Shown: positions 16,228 through 25,440, numbered from the stretch's first letter. The stretch is 64,000 bases of DNA from JALYZC01 sp963725645 (GCA_963725645.1 CAVRZD010000002.1:1054001-1118000); one strand, 5' to 3'. Notes: generated from the sequence alone by a model not told the origin. Made by a program: numbers and translations.

Positions 16228-18192
16228 CTAACCGTTGGAGCCCGCGCCGGCCGGCGCGGCGTCGCTCGCCGCCGACGCGGCGGGCTCGGCCGCGGCGGTG
16301 GCGGGCTCGGCGGCCGCGGCCGCCGGAGCCGGGGCTGCGGCGGGTCCCGCCGAAGCGGGCTCGGCGCTGCCGCCGTCGGACGCCGGGGCGCCCTGGTCCT
16401 GCCCGCCGCTCGCCTCGCTCGCCTGGCCGCTCGAGCCCTGGTCGGCCTCCGACTGTGCGCCGGCGCCCGACGTGGCGTCGCCGGACGGTGCCGCCGCCTC
16501 GGTGGGCGCGGGGGCGTCCGCTGTCGCGTCGCCGCCGGTCGCCGTCGGGTCGGCCGCGGTCTCGCCGCTCGCCGCGGGCGCATCGCTGGCGGCGGACTCG
16601 TCCGTCGCGGCCGCCGCGTCCGTGCCGCTGACGGCGTCGCCGGTCGCGGCCGACTCGTCGGTCCCGACCGCGTCGCTCGCGGCGGCATCACCGCTTGTCG
16701 CGGCGTCGCCCGCGTCGGATGTCGCATCCGTCGCGGTCGAGGTGTCGAGGCCGGCCGGGTCGGTCGACTGCTGGTCGGTCGCCTGCGCGTCGCCGGACGC
16801 GTCGCTCGTGCGAGCCGCCGGGTAGCTGGGCGCGGGCGCCGGTTCCGGCGCGGTCGTCGCGGCCGGCTGCTGACCCTGCGCGGCCGGCTGGGCCGCCGGT
16901 TGCGGCGCCGGCGGGTTCGCGGTCGTGGTGAAGCCCCCGGCGTCGCTCGCCTTGGCGACGCGCGCCGTCTGGGCCTTGGACCGCGTGGGCGTCTTGTACA
17001 GCGCGACGTGCGTGGCGCTCGTCGCCGTACCGCCCGCGATCTTCGCCCGGTGCTTGACGTAGGGCTGCGGGTCGCGCGCCCGGCCGTGGTAGCGGACCTC
17101 GAAGTGGACGTGCGGACCGGTGCAGTTACCGGTGCAGCCGACGTACCCGATGATCTGGCCGATCCGCACGTACTGGCCGGCGCCGACCGCGAAGCGCGAC
17201 ATGTGCGCGTAGCAGGTGGAGTAGCCGCCGCTGTGCGTGATGCAGACCATGTTCCCGTAGCCGCCCTCGTACGACGCGCTCGCGACGGTGCCGCAGGAGG
17301 CCGCGCGAATCGGCGTCCCGGATGGGACGGCCATGTCGAGGCCCGTGTGCATGTGGTCGCCGCGGTTCTCGCCGAACGTGCCGGTGACGGTGTAGCCGGT
17401 GACGGGGGAGCGGATCTCGCCGCTGCCGCAGCTGCCGCCGCCGCCATTGCTGGGGGCGGGCGCCGGGGTGGAGTCGGTCTGGTTCGTCGGGGCGGGGCTG
17501 CTCGGGCCGTCGCCGCTCGTGTCGCGCGGCGTCGACCGCCGCGGAGCCGGGGAACCGTCGCCCTGGGTGCGCGGGGTGCCGTTCGCGTCGCTGTTCGGCG
17601 GAGTCGGACCGTCGCCCGCGGGCGCCCGCGCGCCGGTCGTCGTCGCGACCGAAGCGGTCGTCGCGGCGGGGCCCGATCCGCTCGCGCTCGCCATGACCCG
17701 CTGGGCCAGCGGCGAGTTCTCGTCCACGACGGATACGCCGGTGCCGAAGAGCTGCGACCAGGTGGCGGCGTCGACCACGCCCGTGACCGGAAGCCCGTTG
17801 CGGCTCTGGAACGCGCGGAGCGCCGCCTCGGTCTGCGGGCCGAAGATGCCGTCGTCGGTGATGCCGAGCGCGCGCTGCAGCGCCTCGACGCCCGGGCCGG
17901 TGCTGCCGGTCTTGAGCACGACCGGCACGTCTTCGCCGCCGGAGGTCTGGGCCTCGGCCGCACGCGCGCCCGAGCCGCCCGCGGCGGCGGCCAGCGTCGG
18001 GGCGGCCGGCGCCGTCACCATCGCGGCGCTCACGACCGCGGACACGCCCTTGCGTCGCGTGCGCTCGCGGCGGGTGATCGCGGCCAGCTCGCGCCGGTGG
18101 CGCGAACGGCGAAGCGAGCGTCGCCAGAGCTCGTCGGAGGCGAGGTCGCGACGCGGGGCGTCGTACGGCATGGGGTCGTCACGCGTGGGCAC
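16228..18192 (-). CDS. Secreted M23 peptidase with peptidoglycan-binding domain and long acidic tail
   Basis: A 654-aa cell-wall hydrolase. Residues 1-75 form a basic region and export signal (RRKGVSAVVSAAMVTAPAAPTLAAAA). Residues ~90-150 are a PG_binding_1 domain (VEALQRALGITDDGIFGPQTEAALRAF). A Ser/Thr/Pro linker follows, then an M23 (LytM) endopeptidase domain with HMHTGLD and HVHFEV zinc motifs. The last ~180 residues are low-complexity Ala/Asp/Ser/Thr. GTG 18192 has AAGGAG 7 nt upstream. The leader carries a ydaO riboswitch, so expression should respond to c-di-AMP. The Cys pairs in the peptidase fit an extracytoplasmic enzyme. Confidence 0.93.
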   Translation of the reverse strand: MPTRDDPMPYDAPRRDLASDELWRRSLRRSRHRRELAAITRRERTRRKGVSAVVSAAMVTAPAAPTLAAAAGGSGARAAEAQTSGGEDVPVVLKTGSTGPGVEALQRALGITDDGIFGPQTEAALRAFQSRNGLPVTGVVDAATWSQLFGTGVSVVDENSPLAQRVMASASGSGPAATTASVATTTGARAPAGDGPTPPNSDANGTPRTQGDGSPAPRRSTPRDTSGDGPSSPAPTNQTDSTPAPAPSNGGGGSCGSGEIRSPVTGYTVTGTFGENRGDHMHTGLDMAVPSGTPIRAASCGTVASASYEGGYGNMVCITHSGGYSTCYAHMSRFAVGAGQYVRIGQIIGYVGCTGNCTGPHVHFEVRYHGRARDPQPYVKHRAKIAGGTATSATHVALYKTPTRSKAQTARVAKASDAGGFTTTANPPAPQPAAQPAAQGQQPAATTAPEPAPAPSYPAARTSDASGDAQATDQQSTDPAGLDTSTATDATSDAGDAATSGDAAASDAVGTDESAATGDAVSGTDAAAATDESAASDAPAASGETAADPTATGGDATADAPAPTEAAAPSGDATSGAGAQSEADQGSSGQASEASGGQDQGAPASDGGSAEPASAGPAAAPAPAAAAAEPATAAAEPAASAASDAAPAGAGSNG

Positions 18193-18211
18193 CGGCTGGC
18201 TCCTTCTGTTC

Positions 18212-18352
18212 GTGTGCCTACGAGGTGAGCTGACGGGCTCGCGCTGAACCTGCGCTACACCGCGGACTCGCGGCGATTCGCCCCGTGCGGCCCGGAAAGG
18301 ACCGCGATGGTTCCCCCGCTCCCCGGCCGCGGACGGCCGGAGACTCGGCTTT
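18212..18352 (-). ncRNA. c-di-AMP riboswitch (ydaO/yuaA class)
   Basis: On the minus strand, just upstream of the M23 peptidase, three blocks of the ydaO consensus appear in order: GGGGAGCGGGGGAACC (18324-18309), GGGGCGAATCG (18284-18274) and GTCAGCTCACCTCGTAGGC (18234-18216). A pairing CCGAGTCTCCGGCC/GGCCGGGGAG opens the structure. In actinobacteria this class commonly controls cell-wall hydrolases (Rpf, NlpC/P60, M23) and usually switches them off when c-di-AMP is high. Its end is ~20 nt before the GTG, close to the ribosome site. disA, which makes the ligand, lies 14 kb away. Confidence 0.88.
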
Positions 18353-18432
18353 GGACAGCGCGAATTCGTAGCAGATGCGGGTTATGACGCGCCGGGAAGC
18401 GCGCCGTCAGGCGTTGTGCGAGGACTGCCGCG

Positions 18433-18990
18433 CTACTGCGCGGGGACGTTCGAGCCGGCCGAGCCCGGCTGCACGCGCAGCAGATCGATGACGAAGACCA
18501 GCGTGGCGTTGGGGGCGATCGCCGGCGGCTGGCCCTGCTGGCCGTAGGCGAGGTCGGGTGGGATGATGAGCTCCCGCCGCCCGTTGACCTTCATCCCGAC
18601 GATGCCCTGATCCCAGCCGGGGATCACCTGGCCCCCGCCGAGCGGGAACGTGAACGGCTCGCCGCGGTCCCACGAGGCGTCGAACTGCTTGCCGTTCGAG
18701 TAGGACACCCCAACGTAGTGGACCGACACGGTGTCGCCCGCCTGGGCCGTGGCGCCGGTGCCGGTGACGAGGTCCTTGACCACGAGCTTCGTGGGCGGCT
18801 TGCCGCTGGGCACGGTGACCTTGGGCTTCGTGCCGAGCGCCTGCGCGCTGTTCCCGGCGGGCTGCGTCGCGCCGGCGGCGGGCGCCGCGGCGGTCGAGGT
18901 GGTCGTCGCCGTGGACTTGTCCTTCCCGCCCCCGCCGCAGGCGGCGAGCACGAGCACGGGGACGAGCGAGATGAGCGCGGCGCGTCGCAG
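18433..18990 (-). CDS. FKBP-type peptidyl-prolyl cis-trans isomerase, lipoprotein
   Basis: A 185-aa secreted PPIase. A lipoprotein signal (RRAALISLVPVLVLAAC) places Cys at position 18. A Ser/Thr/Ala linker follows, then an FKBP domain (GDTVSVHYVG, KQFDASWDRGEPFTFPLG, VIPGWDQGIVGMKVNGRRELIIPPDLAYG). The signal peptide is complete only if translation starts at CTG 18990. GTG 18957 would leave six residues before the Cys and no positive n-region. TAGGGT lies 7 nt before the CTG. A miscalled GTG or genuine CTG use are both possible. Confidence 0.88.
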   Translation of the reverse strand: MRRAALISLVPVLVLAACGGGGKDKSTATTTSTAAAPAAGATQPAGNSAQALGTKPKVTVPSGKPPTKLVVKDLVTGTGATAQAGDTVSVHYVGVSYSNGKQFDASWDRGEPFTFPLGGGQVIPGWDQGIVGMKVNGRRELIIPPDLAYGQQGQPPAIAPNATLVFVIDLLRVQPGSAGSNVPAQ

Positions 18991-19050
18991 GCCGGGGACC
19001 CTACCGTGGTTCGCGGGCGGTCCGTTCGCCTCGGGGGAGGTTCGGAGAGT

Positions 19051-19087
19051 CGGAGGTCGGACTCGACGACCTGCCGCTTACAAGGCG
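19051..19087 (-). repeat. tRNA-Thr 3'-half remnant (putative attL)
   Basis: The plus-strand stretch matches the minus-strand tRNA-Thr at 43119-43191 from the acceptor arm back to the anticodon stem. CGGAGGTCGGACTCG is identical, 5 nt are missing in the T loop, then ACGACCTGCCGCTTACAAGG and CG follow identically. The match ends in the anticodon stem, the usual crossover region of tRNA-targeting integrases. Confidence 0.65.
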
Positions 19088-19250
19088 AAGGCGAGGGCGA
19101 GGGCGGTGAGTCCGGATCCATCCCTAAGAGCAGGGAGGACGAGCACGGTCTTCCGCTAGGAGATTCGGCGTGATTGGGCGGGACTCCGCCGCGTTTGGGC
19201 ACTGGATCGCCACAGGTGCCCAACAGCATGCACCGAGCGGTGCGCTGATT

Positions 19251-19270
19251 TCACCTTCTTGGGGTGATGC
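19251..19270 (+). promoter_or_regulatory. Island operator, copy 1 (upstream of DUF1269 gene 19389)
   Basis: TCACCTTCTTGGGGTGATGC keeps both half-sites of the island dyad. Exactly 19 bp downstream lies CAACCT (19290-19295), a -10-like hexamer. Confidence 0.55.
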
Positions 19271-19388
19271 GCCGGGCGCGGCGGTAGGCCAACCTGACTC
19301 GAGTATTGGTCCTAGACAAGGCCGTAAGCGTCGGAGTGGATTCGGGCAGGGATCGCGAGCGCTTGGCCCGATGAAGAGGAGATAGGCG

Positions 19389-19886
19389 ATGAGCGACAAC
19401 CCGGTATTCGTCTACGCAGCGGTGTACGCGGATCGCGCGGACGCCGATGCGGATTACGACACGCTGCTCGACGCGCACGCGGCCGACCTGGTCGGCAGCT
19501 ACGACGTCGCGCTGATGTACAAGGACGACGAAGGCAAGGTGCACGTCACCAAGCACGAGAAGCCCACGCAGCATGGTGCCTGGACGGGGGCCGCCGTCGG
19601 CGCGCTCGTGGGAATTGTCTTTCCGCCGTCGATTCTCGGTGCGGCGGTCGTCGGCGCGGCCGCCGGCGGTGGGATCGGGCACGCCCTCGGCGGCATGTCT
19701 CGCAAGGACGCCAAGGACCTCGGCGAGCATCTCGGCGAGGGCCAGGCGGCGCTGATCGTGATCGGCAAGTCGCGCGTGCAGGAGCAACTCGACAAGGCGC
19801 TCACACGCGCTGAGAAGAGCGAGGAGCGCGAAGTCGACGCCGATGCCAAGGAACTCGAGAAGGAGCTCGACGAGGTCCCGAGCTAG
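19389..19886 (+). CDS. DUF1269-family general stress membrane protein
   Basis: A 165-aa protein starting VFVYAAVYADRADADADYDTLLDAH, followed by YKDDEGKVHVTKHEKP and a Gly/Ala-rich hydrophobic hairpin (GAAVGALVGIVFPPSILGAAVVGAAAGGGIGHAL), then a long charged helix. This layout is that of DUF1269 proteins, which often lie in stress clusters; the biochemical role is unknown. GAGGAG precedes ATG 19389. It is the first gene of the island and lies behind operator copy 1. A paralogue is at 34312. Confidence 0.85.
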   Translation: MSDNPVFVYAAVYADRADADADYDTLLDAHAADLVGSYDVALMYKDDEGKVHVTKHEKPTQHGAWTGAAVGALVGIVFPPSILGAAVVGAAAGGGIGHALGGMSRKDAKDLGEHLGEGQAALIVIGKSRVQEQLDKALTRAEKSEEREVDADAKELEKELDEVPS

Positions 19887-19942
19887 CCGGGGGCGTGGTC
19901 GCGCTCGCAAGGTGATCGCGAAGCCGGTGAACGCAGGCCCCG

Positions 19943-19964
19943 GGGAGTTCGAGCGCGAGCTCCC
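19943..19964 (+). terminator. Possible terminator hairpin after the DUF1269 gene
   Basis: GGGAGTTCG (19943-19951), loop AGCG, and CGAGCTCCC (19956-19964) form a 9-bp stem with one G-U pair, 57 nt after the stop. No U-tract follows. Confidence 0.4.
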
Positions 19965-20021
19965 TCGGGGTGGGCAAGACCGAGGTGGCTGGCCTGCTGA
20001 CGCGCGAAGCGGCCACCAGAG

Positions 20022-22047
20022 ATGACGCAGCCCGACGACAACACATACGGCGAGACGCCGGACTGGACGCCTGGGCGCCCGCGGATCAGGCCGCTGGCGC
20101 TGCTCTTCGCATGGCTGGTCTCCGCAGCGGCGCTGCTGATCGCAGCGTTGATCGTGCCGGGCGCGTCCGTGAACGACTTCTTGGGCGCTCTGCTTGCGGT
20201 GGCGGTCATCGCGGTGCTGAACGCCGCCGTGCCGCCGCTGATCGCGGCGCTGCGACTGCCGTTCATGCTGGCGATCGGCTTCCTGCTCGTACTGAGCCTC
20301 GACGCGCTGATGCTTCTTGCGGCGGACAGCATCACGAACGGCGACCTGTCGATCGACTCGTTCTGGGCGGCGCTGGGCGTCGCGCTCGTCGCCTCGGCGC
20401 TCGGCGTCGCCCTCGACACGCTGTTCGGGACGAACGACGACGACACGTACACGTTTCGCGTCGTCCAGCGGATCGCGCGTCGCTCCGGCGAGCGGACGCA
20501 GACGAGCGCGCCCGGCGTCGTCTTCCTCGAGATCGACGGACTCGCGCTGCCGGTGCTCCAGCGGGCGATGCGCGATGGGAACGCGCCGAACATGGCGCGC
20601 TGGCTCGCCGACGGCTCCCACCACTTGATCGAATGGGAGACCGACCTGTCGTCACAGACCGGCGCCAGCCAGGCGGGCATCCTGCTCGGCTCGAACGACG
20701 ACATCCCGGCGTTCCGATGGGTCGAGAAGGAGACGGGGACCGTGATGACATGCTCGGCGCCCGCGGATTGCGCGGAGATCGAGCGCCGCCGCGCCACGGG
20801 CGACGGATTGCTGATCGACGGCGGCGCCAGCCGCGGCAATCTGCTCTCGGGGGAAGCCGACCACGTGATCCTGACCGTCAGCCGGATAGAGGCCGAGAAG
20901 CACGCAAATCCCGGGTACCGCGCGTTCCTCGCCAACGGCTTCAACGTCACCCGCGCGCTCGTCCTGTACTTCTGGGAGGTGATCCTCGAGTGGACCGCGT
21001 CCAACCGCGGCCCGGCGTCGCGACGTTCGCCCGCGCGGCCACCGCGGAGGCACGTATCCGTTCCTGCGCGCCGCGATGTGCATCGTCGTGCGCGACCTCA
21101 TCGTCTATGGCGTCCTCGGCGACATGATGCGCGGGCGCCCCGCCGTCTACGCGACGTTCTCCAGCTACGACGAGGTCGCGCACCACTCCGGGCTGGAGCG
21201 CGCCGACACGCTCGAGGCGCTGCGCAAGCTCGATCAGCAGTTCGGCCGCATCGAGCGCGCGCGCCGCTATGCCGCGCGACCGTACGAGATCGTGGTGCTC
21301 TCCGATCACGGACAGACGCAGGGCGCGACGTTCAAGCAGCGCAACGGCTACGGCCTCGACGAGCTCGTCGAACGATCGCTGGGAGAGGGGAACGTCAGCG
21401 GGATCGCCGGCGGCGACGAGCAGACGGCGATGGTCGGCCACGCGGTGCGCGAGGCGACCGGCGGCGCCAGCACGAAGGACAAGCAGAAGGCGAAGGCCAA
21501 GAGCGACGTCTCCGGCCGCGACTCGGTCGTGCTCGGGTCCGGCAACCTCGGCCTCATCTACCTGATGGAGGAGCCCCGCCGGCTCACGCAGGAGGAGATC
21601 GAGCAGCGTCACCCGGATCTGCTGCCGGCGCTGCGCGCCCACGCGAACGTCGGCTGGCTGCTCGTGCGCTCGTCGCGTCACGGCGCGGTGGTCCTCGGAG
21701 CCGACGGCGCCAACTTCGTCACCGAGGGCCGCGTCGAGGGCCGGGATCCGCTCGAGCGGTTCTCGCCGAACGCCGCTCAGCACCTGCTCCGCACCGATGG
21801 CTTCGCCCACGTCGCCGACATCATGGTCGGCAGCTTCTACGACCCGGTTCTGGAGGAGGGGTGCGCGTTCGAGGAGCTGATCTGCTTCCACGGAGGAATC
21901 GGGGGCCCGCAGACCCGGCCGTTCCTCCTGGCACCCGTCGGGCTGCCCGTGCCCGGCGATCCGATCGTCGGCGCGGCCGACGTGCACCGCGTGCTGGCCC
22001 GACTGGCGAAGGTTGCTGAACGAGGACGGCCAGGGAGGCGATCATGA
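20022..22047 (+). CDS. Phage-holin-like membrane protein fused to type I phosphodiesterase/alkaline-phosphatase-like domain (one frameshift)
   Basis: After correcting one +1 shift near 21000 this is a 674-aa protein. Residues ~20-140 hold four transmembrane helices (LFAWLVSAAALLIAALIVPG..., VAVIAVLNAAVPPLI, FLLVLSLDALMLL, ALGVALVASALGVALD) as in holin-family proteins. The remainder is an alkaline-phosphatase-superfamily hydrolase: VVFLEIDGLALPVL, ASQAGILLG, YATFSSYDEVAHHSGLER, IVVLSDHGQTQG and the C-terminal ICFHGGIGGPQTRPFLLAP. The second half resumes in the next frame at GGTYPFLRAAMC. Its stop overlaps the aquaporin start (ATGA). The substrate is unknown. Confidence 0.8.
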
Positions 22048-22970
22048 AGATGGGTGACGTGGCAGACGCCGAGCACGAAGACGACCCCGGCGAGTTCGAC
22101 GTCGCGGGCCTTCCGCTGACTCCGCGCGCGCGCCACCTCCTCACGCTCGAGTTCGGGGATCGCAAGGATTTCGACGATCCGAGGCTGGAGTGGCGCCGTC
22201 TTTTCTCCGAGCTGCTGGGGACGTTCTTCCTGGTGCTCGTCGCAGCCGGCGGCGGGCTGCTGCACGCAAAGGGCCAGATCAGTCTCGCGGCGGCGGTCGT
22301 CGCGCCTGGCCTCATGGTCATGGCGATCATCCTGTTCATGGGCGCGGTCTCCGGCGCGCACCTGAACCCGGCCGTCTCGCTCGCCTTCGCGCTGCGCGGC
22401 GACTTCCCGTGGAAGCGACTGCCGGGCTACATCATCGTCCAGCTGGTCGGGGCGACGCTGGCGTGCCTGTTCCTGCTGGCGGTGTTCGGCAACGTCGAGC
22501 ATCTCGGGGCCACGCTGCCCGGGCCGGGGTATGAGAACTGGCAGGCGCTGCTGATGGAGATCGCGCTGACCGCCGGCCTGGTCAGCGTGATTCTCGGCAC
22601 CGCCTCGGCGGCGCAGAACGTCGGCGCGATCGCCGCGCTCGGCGTCGGCGGCTACATCGCGCTCGCCGGGTTGTGGGCGGCGCCGGTGAGCGGCGTGTCG
22701 ATGAACCCGGCCCGTTCGTTCGGCCCCGCGCTGGTCAGCGGCGACTTCACCAGCTACTGGGTGTACGTGGTCGGTCCGCTTGTCGGGGCGCTGATTGCGG
22801 TCGGCTGCGCGGTGGTGTTGCGCGGGCGAGGTGGTAGCTCGATCTCTCGCGCCGCGGGGTCGGGCGTCCTTGACCCCGGCAGCCGCCGCGAGCGCCAACA
22901 GCTGGCGGGCCAGATCGACCGGGGCGACGTCGACCCCTCGGCCGCCGGAACCGAGGACGAGCAGCGCTGA
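22044..22970 (+). CDS. MIP-family aquaporin/glycerol channel
   Basis: A 308-aa major intrinsic protein with six predicted helices. The two channel loops are SGAHLNPAVSLAFALRG and SGVSMNPARSFGPALVSG, with the helix-1 motif SELLGTFFLVLVAAGGG. An N-terminal ~50-residue charged extension and a C-terminal ~45-residue hydrophilic tail exceed the family norm. The second NPA motif is followed by R, as in water and glycerol channels. ATG 22044 overlaps the preceding gene by 4 nt and the stop overlaps the next gene by 1 nt. An osmotic role is inferred. Confidence 0.92.
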   Translation: MKMGDVADAEHEDDPGEFDVAGLPLTPRARHLLTLEFGDRKDFDDPRLEWRRLFSELLGTFFLVLVAAGGGLLHAKGQISLAAAVVAPGLMVMAIILFMGAVSGAHLNPAVSLAFALRGDFPWKRLPGYIIVQLVGATLACLFLLAVFGNVEHLGATLPGPGYENWQALLMEIALTAGLVSVILGTASAAQNVGAIAALGVGGYIALAGLWAAPVSGVSMNPARSFGPALVSGDFTSYWVYVVGPLVGALIAVGCAVVLRGRGGSSISRAAGSGVLDPGSRRERQQLAGQIDRGDVDPSAAGTEDEQR

Positions 22971-23554
22971 TGACCGTCGTGGTGAGCTCAGCCCCTTCCT
23001 TTCTCGATCAGCTGTCGCTGTCCCGAGCGGCTTGGGAGTACGCCCGCGAGGTGCACGACGGACAGACGCGGGTGGCCGATGGCGCCGGGTTCATCGAGCA
23101 TCCACGTGAGGTCGCGCGACTGCTCCACGCTGCCGGCGCTCCGGACCCGCTGGTGGCAGCCGGGTTGTTGCACGACGCCTACGAGCGCACTGCGACGACC
23201 CCGTCTGACCTCACGCCGCGTTTTGGCCCTGAGGTCGCGGCGCTTGTAGCCGCCGTCACCGAGCAACCCGCGATCCGCTCCTACCGCCAGCGCAAGGCCG
23301 CGCTCCGCGCGCAGGCCACCGAAAGCGGAGAACCGGCAGCGATCCTCTTCGCCGCGGACAAGATCGCCAAGGTCCGCGAGTACCGCGACCAGCTAGACCG
23401 ATCGAGGCGCGGCGGCGCGCCTCCCCGACCTCGCCGCCTTCACCACTACGGCGAGAGCCTGCGCTCGCTCGAAGCCGTCATCCCGGACCATCCGCTGGTC
23501 CGCGAGCTGCGCAGCGAGCTGGCACAGCTGTACCTCGAGATCGAGCTGACGTAG
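22970..23554 (+). CDS. HD-domain phosphohydrolase, SpoT/MESH1-like
   Basis: A 194-aa stand-alone HD hydrolase with the pattern of the (p)ppGpp hydrolase domain: AWEYAREVHDGQTR, GFIEHPREVARLLHAAG, DPLVAAGLLHDAYERT and, later, AAILFAADKIAKVREYRDQL. It lacks synthetase and regulatory domains, so it resembles small alarmone hydrolases. The substrate is inferred only from the fold. It is translationally coupled to the aquaporin gene (TGATG). Confidence 0.78.
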   Translation: MTVVVSSAPSFLDQLSLSRAAWEYAREVHDGQTRVADGAGFIEHPREVARLLHAAGAPDPLVAAGLLHDAYERTATTPSDLTPRFGPEVAALVAAVTEQPAIRSYRQRKAALRAQATESGEPAAILFAADKIAKVREYRDQLDRSRRGGAPPRPRRLHHYGESLRSLEAVIPDHPLVRELRSELAQLYLEIELT

Positions 23555-23563
23555 CGAGGGATT

Positions 23564-23583
23564 TCATCCGTTTCGCATGATGC
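23564..23583 (+). promoter_or_regulatory. Island operator, copy 2 (upstream of the SHOCT gene)
   Basis: TCATCCGTTTCGCATGATGC matches the consensus at 16 of 20 positions. TTGCAT (23603-23608) lies 19 bp downstream. Confidence 0.6.
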
Positions 23584-23640
23584 ACGCGACTCGCGGTTGC
23601 GGTTGCATCGTCCGAGCACCCCCAAGCGAAGGGAATGACC

Positions 23641-23935
23641 ATGCCGCTCGTTGGACGCAGACGCCCGCTGGCACGCGCCGCGATGGTCGGCGGCGCCGGG
23701 TACGCAGCCGGCAAGCACAGGGCGCGACGGCAGGAGCAGCAGGCCGAAGAGCAGGCAGCGGTCGAGGCGCCGCCGCCGCCCGAGGCCGCTCGCGCCGCCC
23801 GAGGCCGCCGCGCCCTCGCCGATGACTCAGAGCGATCAGGTCGAGGCGCTGAAGAACCTCAAGGAGCTGCTCGACTCGGGCGTCCTGACGCAGGAAGAGT
23901 TCGATCAGCAGAAGCAGAAGATTCTCAACGCCTAG
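23641..23935 (+). CDS. SHOCT-domain small protein (one frameshift)
   Basis: A 97-aa protein after removing one base near 23800. The N-terminus MPLVGRRRPLARAAMVGGAG-YAAGKHRARRQ is basic and hydrophobic, followed by a Gln/Glu/Ala/Pro linker. The C-terminus QVEALKNLKELLDSGVLTQ-EEFDQQKQKIL is a SHOCT motif. Together they form a common architecture in actinobacterial stress clusters. ATG 23641 has an AAGGGA-like ribosome site, and ATG 23635 is also in frame. The two halves lie in adjacent frames with no stop between. The function is unknown; SHOCT segments are thought to mediate oligomerisation. Confidence 0.78.
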
Positions 23936-23963
23936 CCACGCAAGGCCGATCGAGAGGAACCAG

Positions 23964-25384
23964 ATGGCCGTCGAGACGCCCGCCCCACCGCATGTCACCC
24001 ATCCGTCGAGGTCGGAGCGCGAGGCGCACGGGAAGTCGGCGCGCGGAGAGGTCAAACGCAGCAGCCAGGCCACCTGGGACCCCCCAGCCGGCAGGGAGGA
24101 CCCGGTCGAGATCCTCGAGCGGCAGGCAACCTCCCGGGTCGCCGAGCTCGTGCCGATCCGCTACGGCCGCATGCTCGTCTCGCCGTTCACGTTCTACCGC
24201 GGCGCGGCGGCGATCATGGCCGCCGACCTCGCCGCCTCGCCGACCTCGGGCCTCACGGTTCAGCTCTGTGGCGACGCCCACCTGTCGAACTTCGGCGGGT
24301 TCGCGTCGCCGGATCGCGAGCTCGTGTTCGACATCAACGACTTCGACGAGACGCTTCCGGGGCCGTGGGAGTGGGACGTCAAGCGCCTCGCGGCGAGCTT
24401 CGCCGTCGGCGGCCGGGACCGCGGGTTCGACGTCGGGCAGCGGCGAGCGGCGGTCACGGCCGCGGTGCGCGAGTACCGCGAGGCGATGCGGCGCTTCGCG
24501 GAGATGCGCAACCTCGAGGTCTGGTACTCGCGGCTCGACGCGGCGACGATCCAGGAGCGCTGGATCTCGCAGCATCACGGGACCAAGAAACGCTTCAAGA
24601 AGGCCGAGCGCCAAGGCGCACGCCAAGGACAGCCTTCGCGCCCAGTCGAAGCTGACCCATCGCGTCGACGGCGAGTTGCGCATCGTCAGCGATCCGCCGC
24701 TGATCGTCCCGATGGAGGAACTGGTGCCGCCGGAGGACGCCGCCCGGGTGGGCAAGGAGGCCCGGTCGTTGATCCGCGCGTACCGCCGAACCCTCCAGGG
24801 AGGCACGCGCCAGCTGCTGGAGGAGTACCGCTACGTCGACGTCGCGCGCAAGGTGGTCGGCGTCGGCAGCGTCGGCACGCGTGCGCGCGTCGTGCTCCTG
24901 CTCGGGCGCGACGACGAGGATCCGCTGTTCCTGCAGGCCAAGGAGGCCGAGGCGTCGGTCCTCGAGCCCTTCGCCGGGGCGAGCGCGTTTGCCAACCACG
25001 GCCAGCGCGTGGTCGAGGGCCAGTGGCTGATGCAGGCCGCCAGCGACATCTTCCTCGGCTGGATCCGTGCGACCGGAGCGGACGGCGTGCGGCGCGACTT
25101 CTACCTGCGCCAGCTGTGGGATTGGAAGGCGTCGGCCGACGTCGACGCGTTCACCCCCGAGGAGATGGCCGGCTACGGCCAGATGTGCGGCTGGACGCTG
25201 GCGCGGGCCCACGCCCGCTCGGGAGATCGGGTCGCGATCGCCTCCTACCTCGGCTCCGGCGACGTCGTCGACGAGGCCATGGCCGACTTCGCCGAGGCCT
25301 ACGCCGACCAGAACGAACGCGACTACGCGGCGCTCGACGGGTGCGGTGAAGTCGGGCAGGATCCGGGTCGAGACGGGCATCTGA
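23964..25384 (+). CDS. DUF2252-family protein (two frameshifts)
   Basis: A 472-aa protein once +1 shifts near 24612 and 25338 are removed. Kinase-like features of the family are present: LCGDAHLSNFGGFASPDRELVFDINDFDETLPGPWEWDVKRLAAS, VVGVGSVGTRARVVLLLG, PLFLQAKEAEASVL, and HGQRVVEGQWLMQAASDIFLGW. The correct C-terminus is DYAALDGAVKSGRIRVETGI, ending at 25384. The apparent longer reading into 25437 would cross the next operator and is an artefact of the second shift. Its role is unknown. It follows the SHOCT gene after 28 nt, probably in one operon. Confidence 0.83.
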
Positions 25385-25420
25385 TTCGGGGGCAGCCCGT
25401 GCTGTCCGGCCCGTGCGATC

Positions 25421-25440
25421 TCACCCGGATCGGATGATGC
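25421..25440 (+). promoter_or_regulatory. Island operator, copy 3 (upstream of gene 25519)
   Basis: TCACCCGGATCGGATGATGC is the consensus itself. GACGCT (25460-25465) lies 19 bp downstream. Confidence 0.7.

Noticed and set aside
15615..17963. 782-aa Arg/Pro/Ser frame on the minus strand
   Set aside because: Alternative frame of the M23 peptidase and DUF4234 genes, arising from the repetitive tail.
24964..25437. DUF2252 reading through to 25437
   Set aside because: The last ~30 residues come from a +1 shift. The family-like C-terminus (AVKSGRI...) is in the next frame and stops at 25384, before the operator.
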